Notes under the pieces: model-generated
What the model saw: the letters and a program-made list of their open reading frames with translations, nothing else
Told to the model about the DNA's origin: nothing
Database searches by the model: none
Translations under genes and position numbers: made by a program
Shown here: positions 7,437 through 16,345 of the stretch, piece after piece
Numbering within the stretch: position 1 is the first letter of the stretch
How the letters are laid out: the number at the start of each line of letters is the position of its first letter
NCBI RefSeq assembly: GCF_000429505.1
Contig: NZ_AUBZ01000040.1
Coordinates: forward strand, 1 to 39,766
Direction of reading: 5' to 3'
Source: Aliagarivorans taiwanensis DSM 22990
GTDB taxonomy: Bacteria; Pseudomonadota; Gammaproteobacteria; Enterobacterales; Celerinatantimonadaceae
DNA length: 39,766 nucleotides

Positions 7437-8429
7437 GTGACTGCCTCGGATGTGGCCGCACATGTCGGATTGTCGCGCTCTGCGGTATCCCGCGCGTTTA
7501 CCGAGGGGGCCAGCATTCACCCGGATAAGCGGCAGCGTATCCTCGCAGCTGCCAAGGAGCTGGGTTATCAGCCCAACTTCTTTGCCCGAACCCTAAGCAC
7601 CCCTGCCCAGCGCAAGTGTTCGAACTTGGTGGCGATCCTCACCAGCGATTTCTCCAACCCCTATCAAAGCTATCTGTTTGAGGAGCTCTCCACGGCGTTG
7701 CAGCTCAGTGGTAAGCAACCGATGCTACTCAATGTGAAGCAGGCCGAAGACCTTGATCAGGCGATCCTGCGCCTGTCTGGCTATCAGGTGGATGGGGTGA
7801 TTGCGGTGATGGGCTCGCTGCCTGCCGCCAGCTTTAGCCAGTGCTTGAAGCTATCGCTGCCCTTGGTCACCATGGGCCGCGCTGATGAGCGAGGGCGTAT
7901 TCCATCGGTGCAGACCGACAACTATCGCGCCGGGCAACTGGCCGCGCAACATCTGTTGGAAGCCGGCCTGACTCGCTTAGGATTCGTGTGTGGGCGGGCC
8001 GACGGTCAGGCGAGCATTGAGCGTTTGGCGGGCTTTGGTGATGCGCTTACTGAGCATAGGGGGGACGCGCCGCAGGTACTGCATGCTGGGCGCTATGGCT
8101 ATAGCGCGGGCTTTGAGGTAGCGACCCGAGAGCTGGAAGTACTGCGCCGCTTAGAGGGGGTATTTTGCGCCTCTGACGCCTTGGCGATGGGGCTGTTAGA
8201 CAGCTGCCGTGAGGTGGCCAACCTGAATGTGCCGCGGCAGCTGAGGGTGATCGGTTGTGACGATGTGCCCCAAGCCGCCTGGCAAGGCTACCAGCTGAGC
8301 ACGGTGGCGCAGCCGGTGGCCGATATGGTGGCAGCAGTCTTGTCGCTGCTCGAGAAGCAGTGGCAAGGCCTGCATAGCGAGCTGGCGGCAGTGCGGGTTG
8401 CCCCTTCACTCGTGCTTAGGCGAACCTAA
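7437..8429 (+). CDS. LacI-family transcription regulator
   Basis: A 330-residue repressor. The N-terminal helix-turn-helix reads TASDVAAHVGLSRSAVSRAF with a hinge helix at KRQRILAAAKELGYQPN, followed by a periplasmic-binding-protein-like effector domain (ANLVAIL-type strand at residues 58-66, VDGVIAVMG, GFVCGRADGQASIERLAGF, CDDVPQA). It ends the ABC/hydrolase operon and probably represses it in the absence of ligand, with an operator in 2206-2595. GTG 7437 is listed as start, but it has no Shine-Dalgarno. An ATT at 7416, in frame and 7 nt after GAGGGAG, would add ISTINKK and fits usual LacI N-termini better. Confidence 0.92.
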   Translation: MTASDVAAHVGLSRSAVSRAFTEGASIHPDKRQRILAAAKELGYQPNFFARTLSTPAQRKCSNLVAILTSDFSNPYQSYLFEELSTALQLSGKQPMLLNVKQAEDLDQAILRLSGYQVDGVIAVMGSLPAASFSQCLKLSLPLVTMGRADERGRIPSVQTDNYRAGQLAAQHLLEAGLTRLGFVCGRADGQASIERLAGFGDALTEHRGDAPQVLHAGRYGYSAGFEVATRELEVLRRLEGVFCASDALAMGLLDSCREVANLNVPRQLRVIGCDDVPQAAWQGYQLSTVAQPVADMVAAVLSLLEKQWQGLHSELAAVRVAPSLVLRRT

Positions 8430-8450
8430 GCGTATTCCGCTTCAAAGCAG

Positions 8451-9227
8451 CTAGCTGCCGCTAAAGTCCGCATCAAACTCGGTGGCGAAGTAGAGGTCTT
8501 CGGCGTCGGCTTCCAGGTCGTCATGGTTGGCGATCCGCATTAGCTGGCGCTTACTCTTCTCGATATGCATCCACACTGCGTGGCGTGCTTCTTCGGCGTT
8601 GCGGCGTTGCAGCGCGTTGAGGATTTGCTTGTGGTCATCGATCCACTCGGCCTGCAGCTCTTCTTCGTGCAGGTATTGGTTGTTGAGCTCATCCCACATT
8701 GGGTTAGAGACGCGCACCGAGTTCCACATATTGCAGGCCTGATTGATCAGCACCCGGTTTTGGGTGGACTCGGCAATCATCATATGAAATTGCTGGTCCA
8801 GCGACTCAAAGCGCGCGCTGTTGCCGTTAATCTCGCGCTCTTGCAGCTGCACGATCTTCTTCAGCTCGCGTAGCTCGTTAAACTTGATTTGGGTGGCGGC
8901 AAAGGCAGCGATGTTACTCTCTGTGATCTGCCGGGCTTGCAGCAGCTCAAAGGGACCAACGTCACTTTGTGGGGCGATCTCTCGCGGCTTCTGAGGTTGC
9001 GGTGTGTCGATAAAGAAGATCCCTGAACCCTGGCGTACTTCCACCAGACCTTTCAGTTCTAACATGATGATCGCTTCGCGAACGGTGGCGCGGCTGGTTT
9101 GAAAGCGGCCGCTGAGCTCTCGCTCCGAAGGCAGGCGTTGTCCGGCTTTGAACACCCCGGAGTACAGTAGTTCTTCGATTTGCAGGCCAACGTCATGATA
9201 GCGTCGGCGTGATTCTATTTGCTGCAT
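8451..9227 (-). CDS. GntR-family regulator of the UxuR/ExuR type
   Basis: A 258-residue FadR-subfamily GntR regulator. The winged helix-turn-helix spans about residues 8-75 (RLPSERELSGRFQTSRATVREAIIMLELKGLVEVRQGSGIF) and is followed by an FCD effector domain with GPFELLQARQITESNIAAFAA, SNPMWDEL and DHKQILNALQRRNAEEARHAVWMHIE. These blocks are shared with Escherichia coli UxuR and ExuR, which respond to hexuronate metabolites and bind TTGGTATACCAA-like sites. Palindromes with the same half-sites occur across this locus, so it is the probable master regulator of the agar genes. It lies downstream of the AllD-like gene with a 248-bp gap and likely has its own promoter. Tandem TTTGGTTTGGTC at about 9237-9249 could allow autoregulation. 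Confidence 0.9.
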   Translation of the reverse strand: MQQIESRRRYHDVGLQIEELLYSGVFKAGQRLPSERELSGRFQTSRATVREAIIMLELKGLVEVRQGSGIFFIDTPQPQKPREIAPQSDVGPFELLQARQITESNIAAFAATQIKFNELRELKKIVQLQEREINGNSARFESLDQQFHMMIAESTQNRVLINQACNMWNSVRVSNPMWDELNNQYLHEEELQAEWIDDHKQILNALQRRNAEEARHAVWMHIEKSKRQLMRIANHDDLEADAEDLYFATEFDADFSGS

Positions 9228-9475
9228 AAGCTTTAACAGACCAAACCAAACTGTGTGCTAGCACCGTCGTGCCAACTCAAGATGTTTGTCGTTTAGCTTG
9301 GTGTGCCCCTTGTTAGTGAATTGATAGATGATTATGTCTTTGAAAAGCGGTTCTCTGTTGGAACCTATATAGAGAAACAAGCATTGCCTGGACAGCAGCA
9401 GTACTGTCCAAGCATGCCGATTGCCATTGACTACGACGAGGCGGTAACAAGCATGCCACTCGCCCAGTCAGGCAA

Positions 9476-10483
9476 TTAGGAGACTAGGTAGTCGTATACC
9501 GACTGCGCGACTGGAATACCTTCTTTGTCACAACGCTGCTTGTACTCAACCTGCAGGTCGTTTGGTGCCAGTACCTTGTCTTTACCCGGTACAGGTGGCA
9601 CTGCGTGTAGCTCGCTTACCAAGGTTGCCATGGTAGCGGCAAACAGCGGCGTACCCAGGCGGCTTGGGTCAATCACAATCACCAGGCTGGCCAGCTTACG
9701 CATCTTGTCGTAGTCGCCGTACATTTTCACGATGTGGTTGCTGTAGTTAGCGCCCATCAATACGCCGGTCAGCGCGTCGATAGCCAGTGAGATGCCTGAG
9801 CCTTTGTGGCCACCGAATGGCAGCAGCGTCGATACTGCATGTGGGTCGGTGGTATCGTTACCTTCTGCATCTAGCGCTACACCCGATGGGATCGGCGAGT
9901 TAGTCTCTTTGGCGTGCAGCAGCTTACCGAAGGCGGTCGCGCTAGTGGCCATATCGACGATCATTGGGGTGCTGCCCTCAACCGGGAAGCCAAATGCAAT
10001 TGGGTTAGTACCCAAGAACTTGCTGGCACCGCCATGTGGCGCAACACAAGTGTCGGTTTGGGTCATCGAGATACCAATCATGCCCGCGCTGGTGGTCTGC
10101 TCCATAAAGTAGGACAGGGCACCACAGTGCGAGGTGTTCTTCACGCTCACAAAGCCAAGACCGGTTTCGCGGGCCAGTTCGATGGCGTGGTTGGTGGCTT
10201 CGATCAGGGCTGAGTGGCCCATGCCGTCGTCAGAGTCGAGGATGGCAACCGATGGTGATACCTGCTCGATGCTGAAGTGGGCGTTCGGGTTCAAGCCACC
10301 TTCGTTCAGGCGCTTACAGTAGTGCTCTACACGCATCACACCGTGAGAGTGAACACCGGTTGAGTCGGCGTGAACCAACACATCAACCACTTGCTTGGCG
10401 CTGTCAGGGTTTAGGCCTGCAGCCAGCAACTTGTTTAAAGCCAGTTGCTTAAGTTCGCTTTCTTTTACAAATTGAGTAGACAT
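9476..10483 (-). CDS. Malate/L-lactate dehydrogenase-superfamily oxidoreductase (AllD/YiaK type)
   Basis: A 335-residue cytoplasmic NAD(P)-dependent 2-hydroxyacid / 2-keto acid oxidoreductase of the unusual LDH2/MDH2 fold. Characteristic blocks are ADSTGVHSHGVMRVEHY with the catalytic His, SVKNTSHCGALSYF, FLGTNPIAFGFP, VDMATSATAFGK and LLPFGGHKGSGISLAID. It resembles ureidoglycolate dehydrogenase AllD and 2,3-diketo-L-gulonate reductase YiaK. AAGGAA precedes ATG 10483. It is the last gene of the leftward operon, 10 nt after the LgoD-like gene. No allantoin genes are present, so a sugar-acid substrate of the anhydrogalactose route is more likely. The exact step is unassigned. Confidence 0.85.
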   Translation of the reverse strand: MSTQFVKESELKQLALNKLLAAGLNPDSAKQVVDVLVHADSTGVHSHGVMRVEHYCKRLNEGGLNPNAHFSIEQVSPSVAILDSDDGMGHSALIEATNHAIELARETGLGFVSVKNTSHCGALSYFMEQTTSAGMIGISMTQTDTCVAPHGGASKFLGTNPIAFGFPVEGSTPMIVDMATSATAFGKLLHAKETNSPIPSGVALDAEGNDTTDPHAVSTLLPFGGHKGSGISLAIDALTGVLMGANYSNHIVKMYGDYDKMRKLASLVIVIDPSRLGTPLFAATMATLVSELHAVPPVPGKDKVLAPNDLQVEYKQRCDKEGIPVAQSVYDYLVS

Positions 10484-10493
10484 GGTCGGTTCC

Positions 10494-11510
10494 TTAAAAG
10501 TTAATCACGCCTTTAATGAGGTCGGCGTTTTCGACCACATCTTGCTTATAAGTCAGACCCACAGTGTCGAACTGGTAGTCTTTGTTTTTCATAATGTCTT
10601 CGCTGATCTTGCCTTGGTCCATCAGCTCGATAACCCGCTCGAAGTCTTCGCGAGTCGCGTTGCGGCTGCTCAGCAGGGTGGTTTCTTTCTTGTGGAAGGT
10701 TGGATCGTCCAGCACCAAGTCACCGATGTACAAACCGATGAACACGATCTTACCGCCGTGGCGGATAAGCTCGACGCTGCGGCTCATTGAACCTTTGTTA
10801 CCGGTCGCATCTAACAGCAGGCAAGGTAGCTCGCCACCGAAGGCGGCTTTTAGCTGGTCAACGTAGTCGTCGGTCAGCGGGTTCAGCGCAGGCACGCCCA
10901 GGGCTTTTTCTACGTGGGCACGGCGTTCGTCGCTAACATCGGCGACCACTACATTGGCACCTTCTGCTTTGGCGATAGCAGCGGCTGCAAGGCCGATTGG
11001 GCCGGCACCGATCTGCAGTACGTTTTGACCGGCCTTAACTTCAGCGCGGCGAATTGCGTGGGCGCTAATCGCGAAGCACTCAACCAGGCTGCCAGCGCTG
11101 TCGCTCAGATCGCTTGGCAGGGCCACTAAGTTGTTCTCTTTTACTGCCAGGTACTCGCTGAAGCCACCGTCTTGGTGAACACCGTACAGCGATACATTCT
11201 CACAGCAGTTGGTTTTGCCTTCTTTACAGGCGGCACATACGCCACATGGCAGGCAAGGGATAACCGAGTAGCGGGCGCCTTCTTCGGCTACCTTACAGTC
11301 GGCGCCTTTGGCTTCGACCACGCCACAGATCTCGTGGCCCAATACACGTGGGTAGCTAAAGAAGGGCTGGCGACCGGCGTAGGCGTGGATGTCGGTTCCA
11401 CAAATACCTACCGCTTTGATCTTCAGCAGCACTTCATCGGCTTGATACTCAGGCAGCTCGCGCTCGATATATTCAATCTGATGCGGCTCATTACAGATAA
11501 GTGTTTTCAT
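10494..11510 (-). CDS. Zinc alcohol dehydrogenase, LgoD-like (sugar-acid C5 oxidation)
   Basis: A 338-residue zinc-dependent medium-chain dehydrogenase close to E. coli LgoD (YjjN), L-galactonate 5-dehydrogenase. Catalytic-zinc residues are C37 (GICGTD), H59 and E60 (LGHEICG). Structural-zinc cysteines lie at about 89, 92, 95 and 103 (CGVCAACKEGKTNCC). The NAD-binding glycines are in IGAGPIGLAAAAIAKAEGA. Start ATG 11510 follows AGGA; the upstream extension overlaps the previous gene and is rejected. In this agar locus the likely reaction is 2-keto-3-deoxy-L-galactonate to its 2,5-diketo form (EC 1.1.1.389 type), which has the same C5 stereochemistry as L-galactonate. It lies 10 nt after the reductase gene. 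Confidence 0.88.
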   Translation of the reverse strand: MKTLICNEPHQIEYIERELPEYQADEVLLKIKAVGICGTDIHAYAGRQPFFSYPRVLGHEICGVVEAKGADCKVAEEGARYSVIPCLPCGVCAACKEGKTNCCENVSLYGVHQDGGFSEYLAVKENNLVALPSDLSDSAGSLVECFAISAHAIRRAEVKAGQNVLQIGAGPIGLAAAAIAKAEGANVVVADVSDERRAHVEKALGVPALNPLTDDYVDQLKAAFGGELPCLLLDATGNKGSMSRSVELIRHGGKIVFIGLYIGDLVLDDPTFHKKETTLLSSRNATREDFERVIELMDQGKISEDIMKNKDYQFDTVGLTYKQDVVENADLIKGVINF

Positions 11511-11520
11511 TGTTGTGTTC

Positions 11521-12990
11521 CTATTTACCGGCGATGGCTTCGATATTGGCCGCCACACTACCTTGTTGAATTGAGATAAACGCGTGCTCTACAGCCGCTT
11601 TGAATTCTGGGTTGCTAGTGCCTAGGTCACCGAATACCGCTTTCACAGCCATCAGTGCCTGACACTGTTCGACACCTTGGCTTGCACCCACCAATGCCTG
11701 CTTGAACTCATCAGCCAGTGGGTCGTGCAGTGGCTTATCGTTGTTCAAGGCATCCAGTACGAAGTGCATCCAACCGGCAATCAACGTTGGCAGACAGGCA
11801 GTCTTTGAGCCGCGCTCCAAGTGGTTGAGGATCGGGTCGATGGCGCGCTGTGGCAGCTTTTGTGAGCCGTCCATCGCGATCTGTGCGGTCTTGTGCTTCA
11901 CATTCGGGTTGCTAAAGCGGGCCAACAGCAGATCGGCGTACTCTTCGAGGTTCACTTCCAGGCTTGGCGACAGAGTCTTGGCCTGCTCTTCCAGCATCAG
12001 CTTGCGGGTGGCACGCTTAAAGGTGGCGTCTTCCATGCACTGATAGATGAACTCGAAACCAGCCAGGTTACCGTTGTACGCCAAGAAAGAGTGCGAGCCA
12101 TTGAGCATGCGCAACTTCATCTCTTCGTAGGGCAGAACATCGCCAACAAACATCGCGCCGGCTTTGTCCCACTCAGGGCGGCCTGCGACAAAGTTGTCTT
12201 CGATCACCCACTGACGGAAGTCTTCACACACGATGCCACAAGGGTCGGCATAGCCGGTGGTTTGCTCAAGGATGGCAAACGACTCATCGGTCATGGCCGG
12301 CACAATGCGGTCAACCATGGTGCTTGGGAAGGTCACGTTTTGCTTAATCCAGCTTGCCAGCTCAGCATCGACTTGCTTGGCAAAGCTCAACACCACGTTC
12401 TTGGTCAAGTGACCGTTCTCTGGGATGTTGTCGCAAGACATGACACTCAAGGCGGGCAGGCCTTTATCGCGGCGCACTTTCAAGGCTTCGGTAATCAGAC
12501 CAATTGCCGATTGAGGAGCCGTTGGGTTGGCTAAGTCATGTTGAATAAGGGGATTGTTCAGATCCAGCTCGCCAGATTTCGGGTCGGCGCAGTAGCCTTT
12601 CTCGGTAATGGTTAGAGAAACAATCTTTACCTGAGGCTCAGCAATCTTATCGATGGCTGCTTGAATGCCGGTAACCGGGGTATGTAAGGCTTCGGTAACC
12701 GTGCGAACCAGACGAGATACGGTATTTGTCGCAGAGGTTTCAACTACGCTGAACAGTCCCTGTTGGGCGTTTAAGTCATCGATTAACTGGGCAGGACCAA
12801 ACATGTTGATCTCACAAATGCCCCATGGTTGACCAGTGACTTGGTTGGTTAGGTCGTTATAGACCGCTTGATGGCCGCGATGAAAGGCACCAAAGCCGAT
12901 GTGCACGATATCACTGGACATCGTGTCGCGTGCATACTGGGTGCATTCATCATAGCGGTAGTTCGTAATATCTACGCTGGCCTTATTCAT
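11521..12990 (-). CDS. Mannitol dehydrogenase-family reductase (UxuB/UxaB-like)
   Basis: A 489-residue polyol-specific long-chain dehydrogenase, the length of fructuronate reductase UxuB. The nucleotide-binding HIGFGAFHRGHQAVY segment lies near residues 29-43, and the catalytic K-x5-N-x3-H block is in EEMKLRMLNGSHSFLAYNG. Start ATG 12990 has a very good GGAGGA; the annotated longer frame has no such site and would run through an operator. UxuB and UxaB reduce a C5 keto group of hexuronates to the D-hydroxyl. Here the probable substrate is the 2,5-diketo acid made by the neighbouring LgoD-like enzyme, giving 2-keto-3-deoxy-D-gluconate. First gene of the leftward operon, divergent from kdgK. 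Confidence 0.87.
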   Translation of the reverse strand: MNKASVDITNYRYDECTQYARDTMSSDIVHIGFGAFHRGHQAVYNDLTNQVTGQPWGICEINMFGPAQLIDDLNAQQGLFSVVETSATNTVSRLVRTVTEALHTPVTGIQAAIDKIAEPQVKIVSLTITEKGYCADPKSGELDLNNPLIQHDLANPTAPQSAIGLITEALKVRRDKGLPALSVMSCDNIPENGHLTKNVVLSFAKQVDAELASWIKQNVTFPSTMVDRIVPAMTDESFAILEQTTGYADPCGIVCEDFRQWVIEDNFVAGRPEWDKAGAMFVGDVLPYEEMKLRMLNGSHSFLAYNGNLAGFEFIYQCMEDATFKRATRKLMLEEQAKTLSPSLEVNLEEYADLLLARFSNPNVKHKTAQIAMDGSQKLPQRAIDPILNHLERGSKTACLPTLIAGWMHFVLDALNNDKPLHDPLADEFKQALVGASQGVEQCQALMAVKAVFGDLGTSNPEFKAAVEHAFISIQQGSVAANIEAIAGK

Positions 12991-13002
12991 CAATTCCTCC
13001 GA

Positions 13003-13014
13003 ATGTTTAACCAA
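13003..13014. promoter_or_regulatory. Putative UxuR-type operator (ATGTTTAACCAA)
   Basis: Eight of ten half-site positions match TTGGTNNACCAA. It lies just upstream of the Shine-Dalgarno of the reductase gene at 12990, where binding would block the leftward transcript. It is 54 bp from the better site at 13068. Confidence 0.45.
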
Positions 13015-13067
13015 TGTGGCCATTCTATCCTGACCAATCCACATAATATCGTGAATGCTATCACACA

Positions 13068-13079
13068 TTGGTTAACCAG
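13068..13079. promoter_or_regulatory. Putative UxuR-type operator (TTGGTTAACCAG)
   Basis: Nine of ten half-site positions match TTGGTNNACCAA; the longer form ATTGGTTAACCAGT at 13067-13080 is a near-perfect palindrome. It sits in the middle of the divergent control region between the dehydrogenase operon and the kdgK operon. Confidence 0.65.
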
Positions 13080-13212
13080 TGTAAAAAAGTTTTGTGAGGT
13101 GAAATCTAATGAAAAGTCGCGTGTAAATTATGAAACTTCATTAATTGCCTTGGTAATACTGATTTTATGCGGAAAGTGTGAAGTCGGTTTTGTGAGCTGG
13201 GGCTCGTTAATT

Positions 13213-13224
13213 TTGGTTGACCAA
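13213..13224. promoter_or_regulatory. Putative UxuR-type operator (TTGGTTGACCAA)
   Basis: All ten half-site positions match TTGGTNNACCAA, the best example in the window. It lies 103 bp upstream of the kdgK start and 145 bp from the site at 13068, so it probably controls the rightward operon and may act together with the leftward sites. Confidence 0.7.
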
Positions 13225-13327
13225 ATTGAAAGTGGCGCATAACATCTGGTCAAAAGAGTGTTAAGCGATTAACCACTTGTTTTGTGGTGATTACGGCTTA
13301 GTCCGCAAGAATTAAGGAGAATACAAC

Positions 13328-14263
13328 GTGTCGAGTGAAATCCTGAGCTTCGGTGAACCGATGTTTGAGTTCAGCCAGGTAGGCGCCAAGCAGGCGGGCG
13401 AGCCTGACTTCCTCAGTGGCTTTGGTGGTGATGTCTCTAACTTTGCCATTGCTGCTGCCAGGCAAGGTGCCAAGGTTGGCATGTTGGCCCACATGGGCAA
13501 CGATGCCTTTGCGGGCGAGTTTGACCGCCTGTGGAAACGCGAAGGCGTGAGCACCGACTGTGTGGTAACCAATCCCCACGCGCACACCGGTGTGTACTTT
13601 ATTACCCACGACGATGACGGGCACCACTTCTCTTTCTTGCGTAAAGGTTCGGCGGCCAGCTTGGTGCGCGCCGACCAACTGCCTCAAGCGGCGATTGCCG
13701 ACGCTAAGCTGTTGCACGTAACCGCCATCTCCCAAGCGATCAGCGACAATGCCTGCGATGCGGTGTTTGCAGCGATCAATATGGCCCGTGAGTCGAACAC
13801 GCTGGTCTCTTACGACACCAACCTACGTCTTAAGCTGTGGTCGCTAGAGCGTGCTCGCGCGGTAATCCGCGAGACTGCATCGCTGGTTGATATCTGCTTC
13901 CCAAGCCTGGACGAAGCCCAGCTGTTAACCGGTTTGAAGCAACCAGAAGCGATTATTGATTTCTACCTTAGCCTTGGTGCTAAAGTGGTCGTGCTGAAGC
14001 GCGGCAGCGCCGGTGCCACTGTGGCCACCGAATCACTGCGCTACTCGGTAGAGCCTTACAAAGTGACTGCCGTAGATGCCACGGCTGCTGGCGACTCGTT
14101 TGCCGGTGCCTTCTGTACCCACTATGTTGCGGGTAAATCGCTGGAAGATTGCTTACAGTATGCCAACGCGACCGCTTCAATCACCATCACTGGCTATGGC
14201 GCAGTTGCCCCTCTGCCAACGCTGGAGCAGGTAGAAAAACGATTAAGTGGTGTAGCGGTATAA
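13328..14263 (+). CDS. kdgK: 2-keto-3-deoxygluconate kinase (PfkB family)
   Basis: A 311-residue sugar kinase of the ribokinase/PfkB fold that phosphorylates 2-keto-3-deoxy-D-gluconate to KDPG with ATP. It has the N-terminal glycine block GFGGDVSNFAIAAARQG (residues 31-47), the central VSYDTNLRLKLWS typical of KDG kinases, and the catalytic AGDSFAGAF with D256 as base. Start GTG 13328 has AAGGAG 8 nt upstream. It is the first gene of the rightward operon kdgK-eda-cycloisomerase, divergent from the dehydrogenase operon, with a perfect TTGGTNNACCAA site upstream. It is the step where anhydrogalactose breakdown enters the Entner-Doudoroff lower branch. Confidence 0.93.
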   Translation: MSSEILSFGEPMFEFSQVGAKQAGEPDFLSGFGGDVSNFAIAAARQGAKVGMLAHMGNDAFAGEFDRLWKREGVSTDCVVTNPHAHTGVYFITHDDDGHHFSFLRKGSAASLVRADQLPQAAIADAKLLHVTAISQAISDNACDAVFAAINMARESNTLVSYDTNLRLKLWSLERARAVIRETASLVDICFPSLDEAQLLTGLKQPEAIIDFYLSLGAKVVVLKRGSAGATVATESLRYSVEPYKVTAVDATAAGDSFAGAFCTHYVAGKSLEDCLQYANATASITITGYGAVAPLPTLEQVEKRLSGVAV

Positions 14264-14304
14264 ACCGCGCCACCCAAAGCCGAATCTTTTATTAAGGACG
14301 AATC

Positions 14305-14946
14305 ATGACGACTTCAACTGAAACCCTGATGGCTCAACTGGCGGAATACAAAGTTGTTCCGGTAATTGCTGTAGACCAAGCTGAACAGATCTTGCCGCTG
14401 GGTGAGCAGCTAGCAACCAATGGCCTGCCAGTTGCCGAGATTACCTACCGCTCAGATGCAGCGACTCAGGCCATCCGCCTGTTGCGAGAGGCCTACCCAG
14501 ATATGCTGATCGGTGCCGGTACTGTGCTAAACGAGCAACAGGTGATTGAAGCCAAAGAAGCGGGCGCTGACTTTATCGTATCGCCAGGCCTGAATCCTAA
14601 CACCGTAAAAGCCTGTCAAAAGCACGACATCGTGATTATTCCGGGCATCAACAACCCATCGACTGCCGAGCAAGCGCTGGAGCTGGGTCTGACTGCGGTT
14701 AAGTTCTTCCCTGCCGAGCCATCGGGCGGTATTCCGATGATCAAATCGCTGCTGGCCCCTTACGGCATGCTGAAAGTGATGCCGACCGGTGGTATTAACC
14801 AAGACAACATCGAGAAGTACCTGGCTGTGAAAGGCATTGTTGCCTGTGGTGGCTCTTGGATGGTCGATAAGTCACTGGTTAATGCCGGTGAGTGGGAAGA
14901 GATCGGCCGCCGCGTTCGTGAAGTTGTCGCGCAGTTGAAAGGTTAG
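14305..14946 (+). CDS. eda: KDPG aldolase
   Basis: A 213-residue class I aldolase that splits 2-keto-3-deoxy-6-phosphogluconate into pyruvate and glyceraldehyde-3-phosphate. The Schiff-base lysine is K133 in AVKFFPAE; E45 and R49 in PVAEITYRS also fit, the same numbering as in E. coli Eda. The GAGTVLNEQQV block and the glycine-rich phosphate loop (PTGGINQDNI, CGGSWM) are present. ATG 14305 follows AAGGA. It lies 41 nt after kdgK and 6 nt before the cycloisomerase, so all three are co-transcribed. Confidence 0.95.
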   Translation: MTTSTETLMAQLAEYKVVPVIAVDQAEQILPLGEQLATNGLPVAEITYRSDAATQAIRLLREAYPDMLIGAGTVLNEQQVIEAKEAGADFIVSPGLNPNTVKACQKHDIVIIPGINNPSTAEQALELGLTAVKFFPAEPSGGIPMIKSLLAPYGMLKVMPTGGINQDNIEKYLAVKGIVACGGSWMVDKSLVNAGEWEEIGRRVREVVAQLKG

Positions 14947-14952
14947 TCAGGC

Positions 14953-16062
<1,110 letters not shown>

Positions 16063-16103
16063 TATCCTTTCATTTTCAATTTCTTAGTCATTAGCGTTAG
16101 TTT

Positions 16104-16132
16104 GGGCTCCCTTGTTAGGCGAGCCCTTTTTT
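16104..16132 (+). terminator. Rho-independent terminator after the cycloisomerase
   Basis: GGGCTC (16104-16109) pairs with GAGCCC (16121-16126) around an 11-nt loop and is followed by six T. It ends the kdgK operon. The remaining 16133-16345 holds no further gene; a TACCATCTGGTA palindrome lies at 16305-16316 before the next gene. Confidence 0.8.
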
Positions 16133-16345
16133 ATCTGAACCCTTTTTTACTGAGTATCGGCGGTAGTGATGTTTGACGATCTGTTGTTCGATTTACAGCT
16201 TATTGCTGTCAGCTTGCTTTACACTTGGGCTACGCACTACTCCACTGATTTAAAATAATTTCCAGTAAAACAGAGGGTTAGTTTTATGGATAGGTAATTG
16301 CATGTACCATCTGGTAAAACTCATTTCGTAAAAAGGACTTAGCGA

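Noticed and set aside
10494-13068. An L-galactonate to D-altronate pathway as the purpose of the LgoD/UxuB-like pair
   Set aside because: Possible, since L-galactose occurs in porphyran, but no altronate dehydratase is present here, whereas the AHG cycloisomerase, kinase and aldolase are adjacent. Kept as the alternative.
11172-13242. Plus-strand frames antisense to the dehydrogenase operon
   Set aside because: They mirror recognised genes and have no start signals or family likeness.
16305-16316. TACCATCTGGTA palindrome before the 16346 gene as another UxuR-type site
   Set aside because: The half-sites are in the opposite (everted) order to TTGGTNNACCAA, so it was not counted with the regulon.
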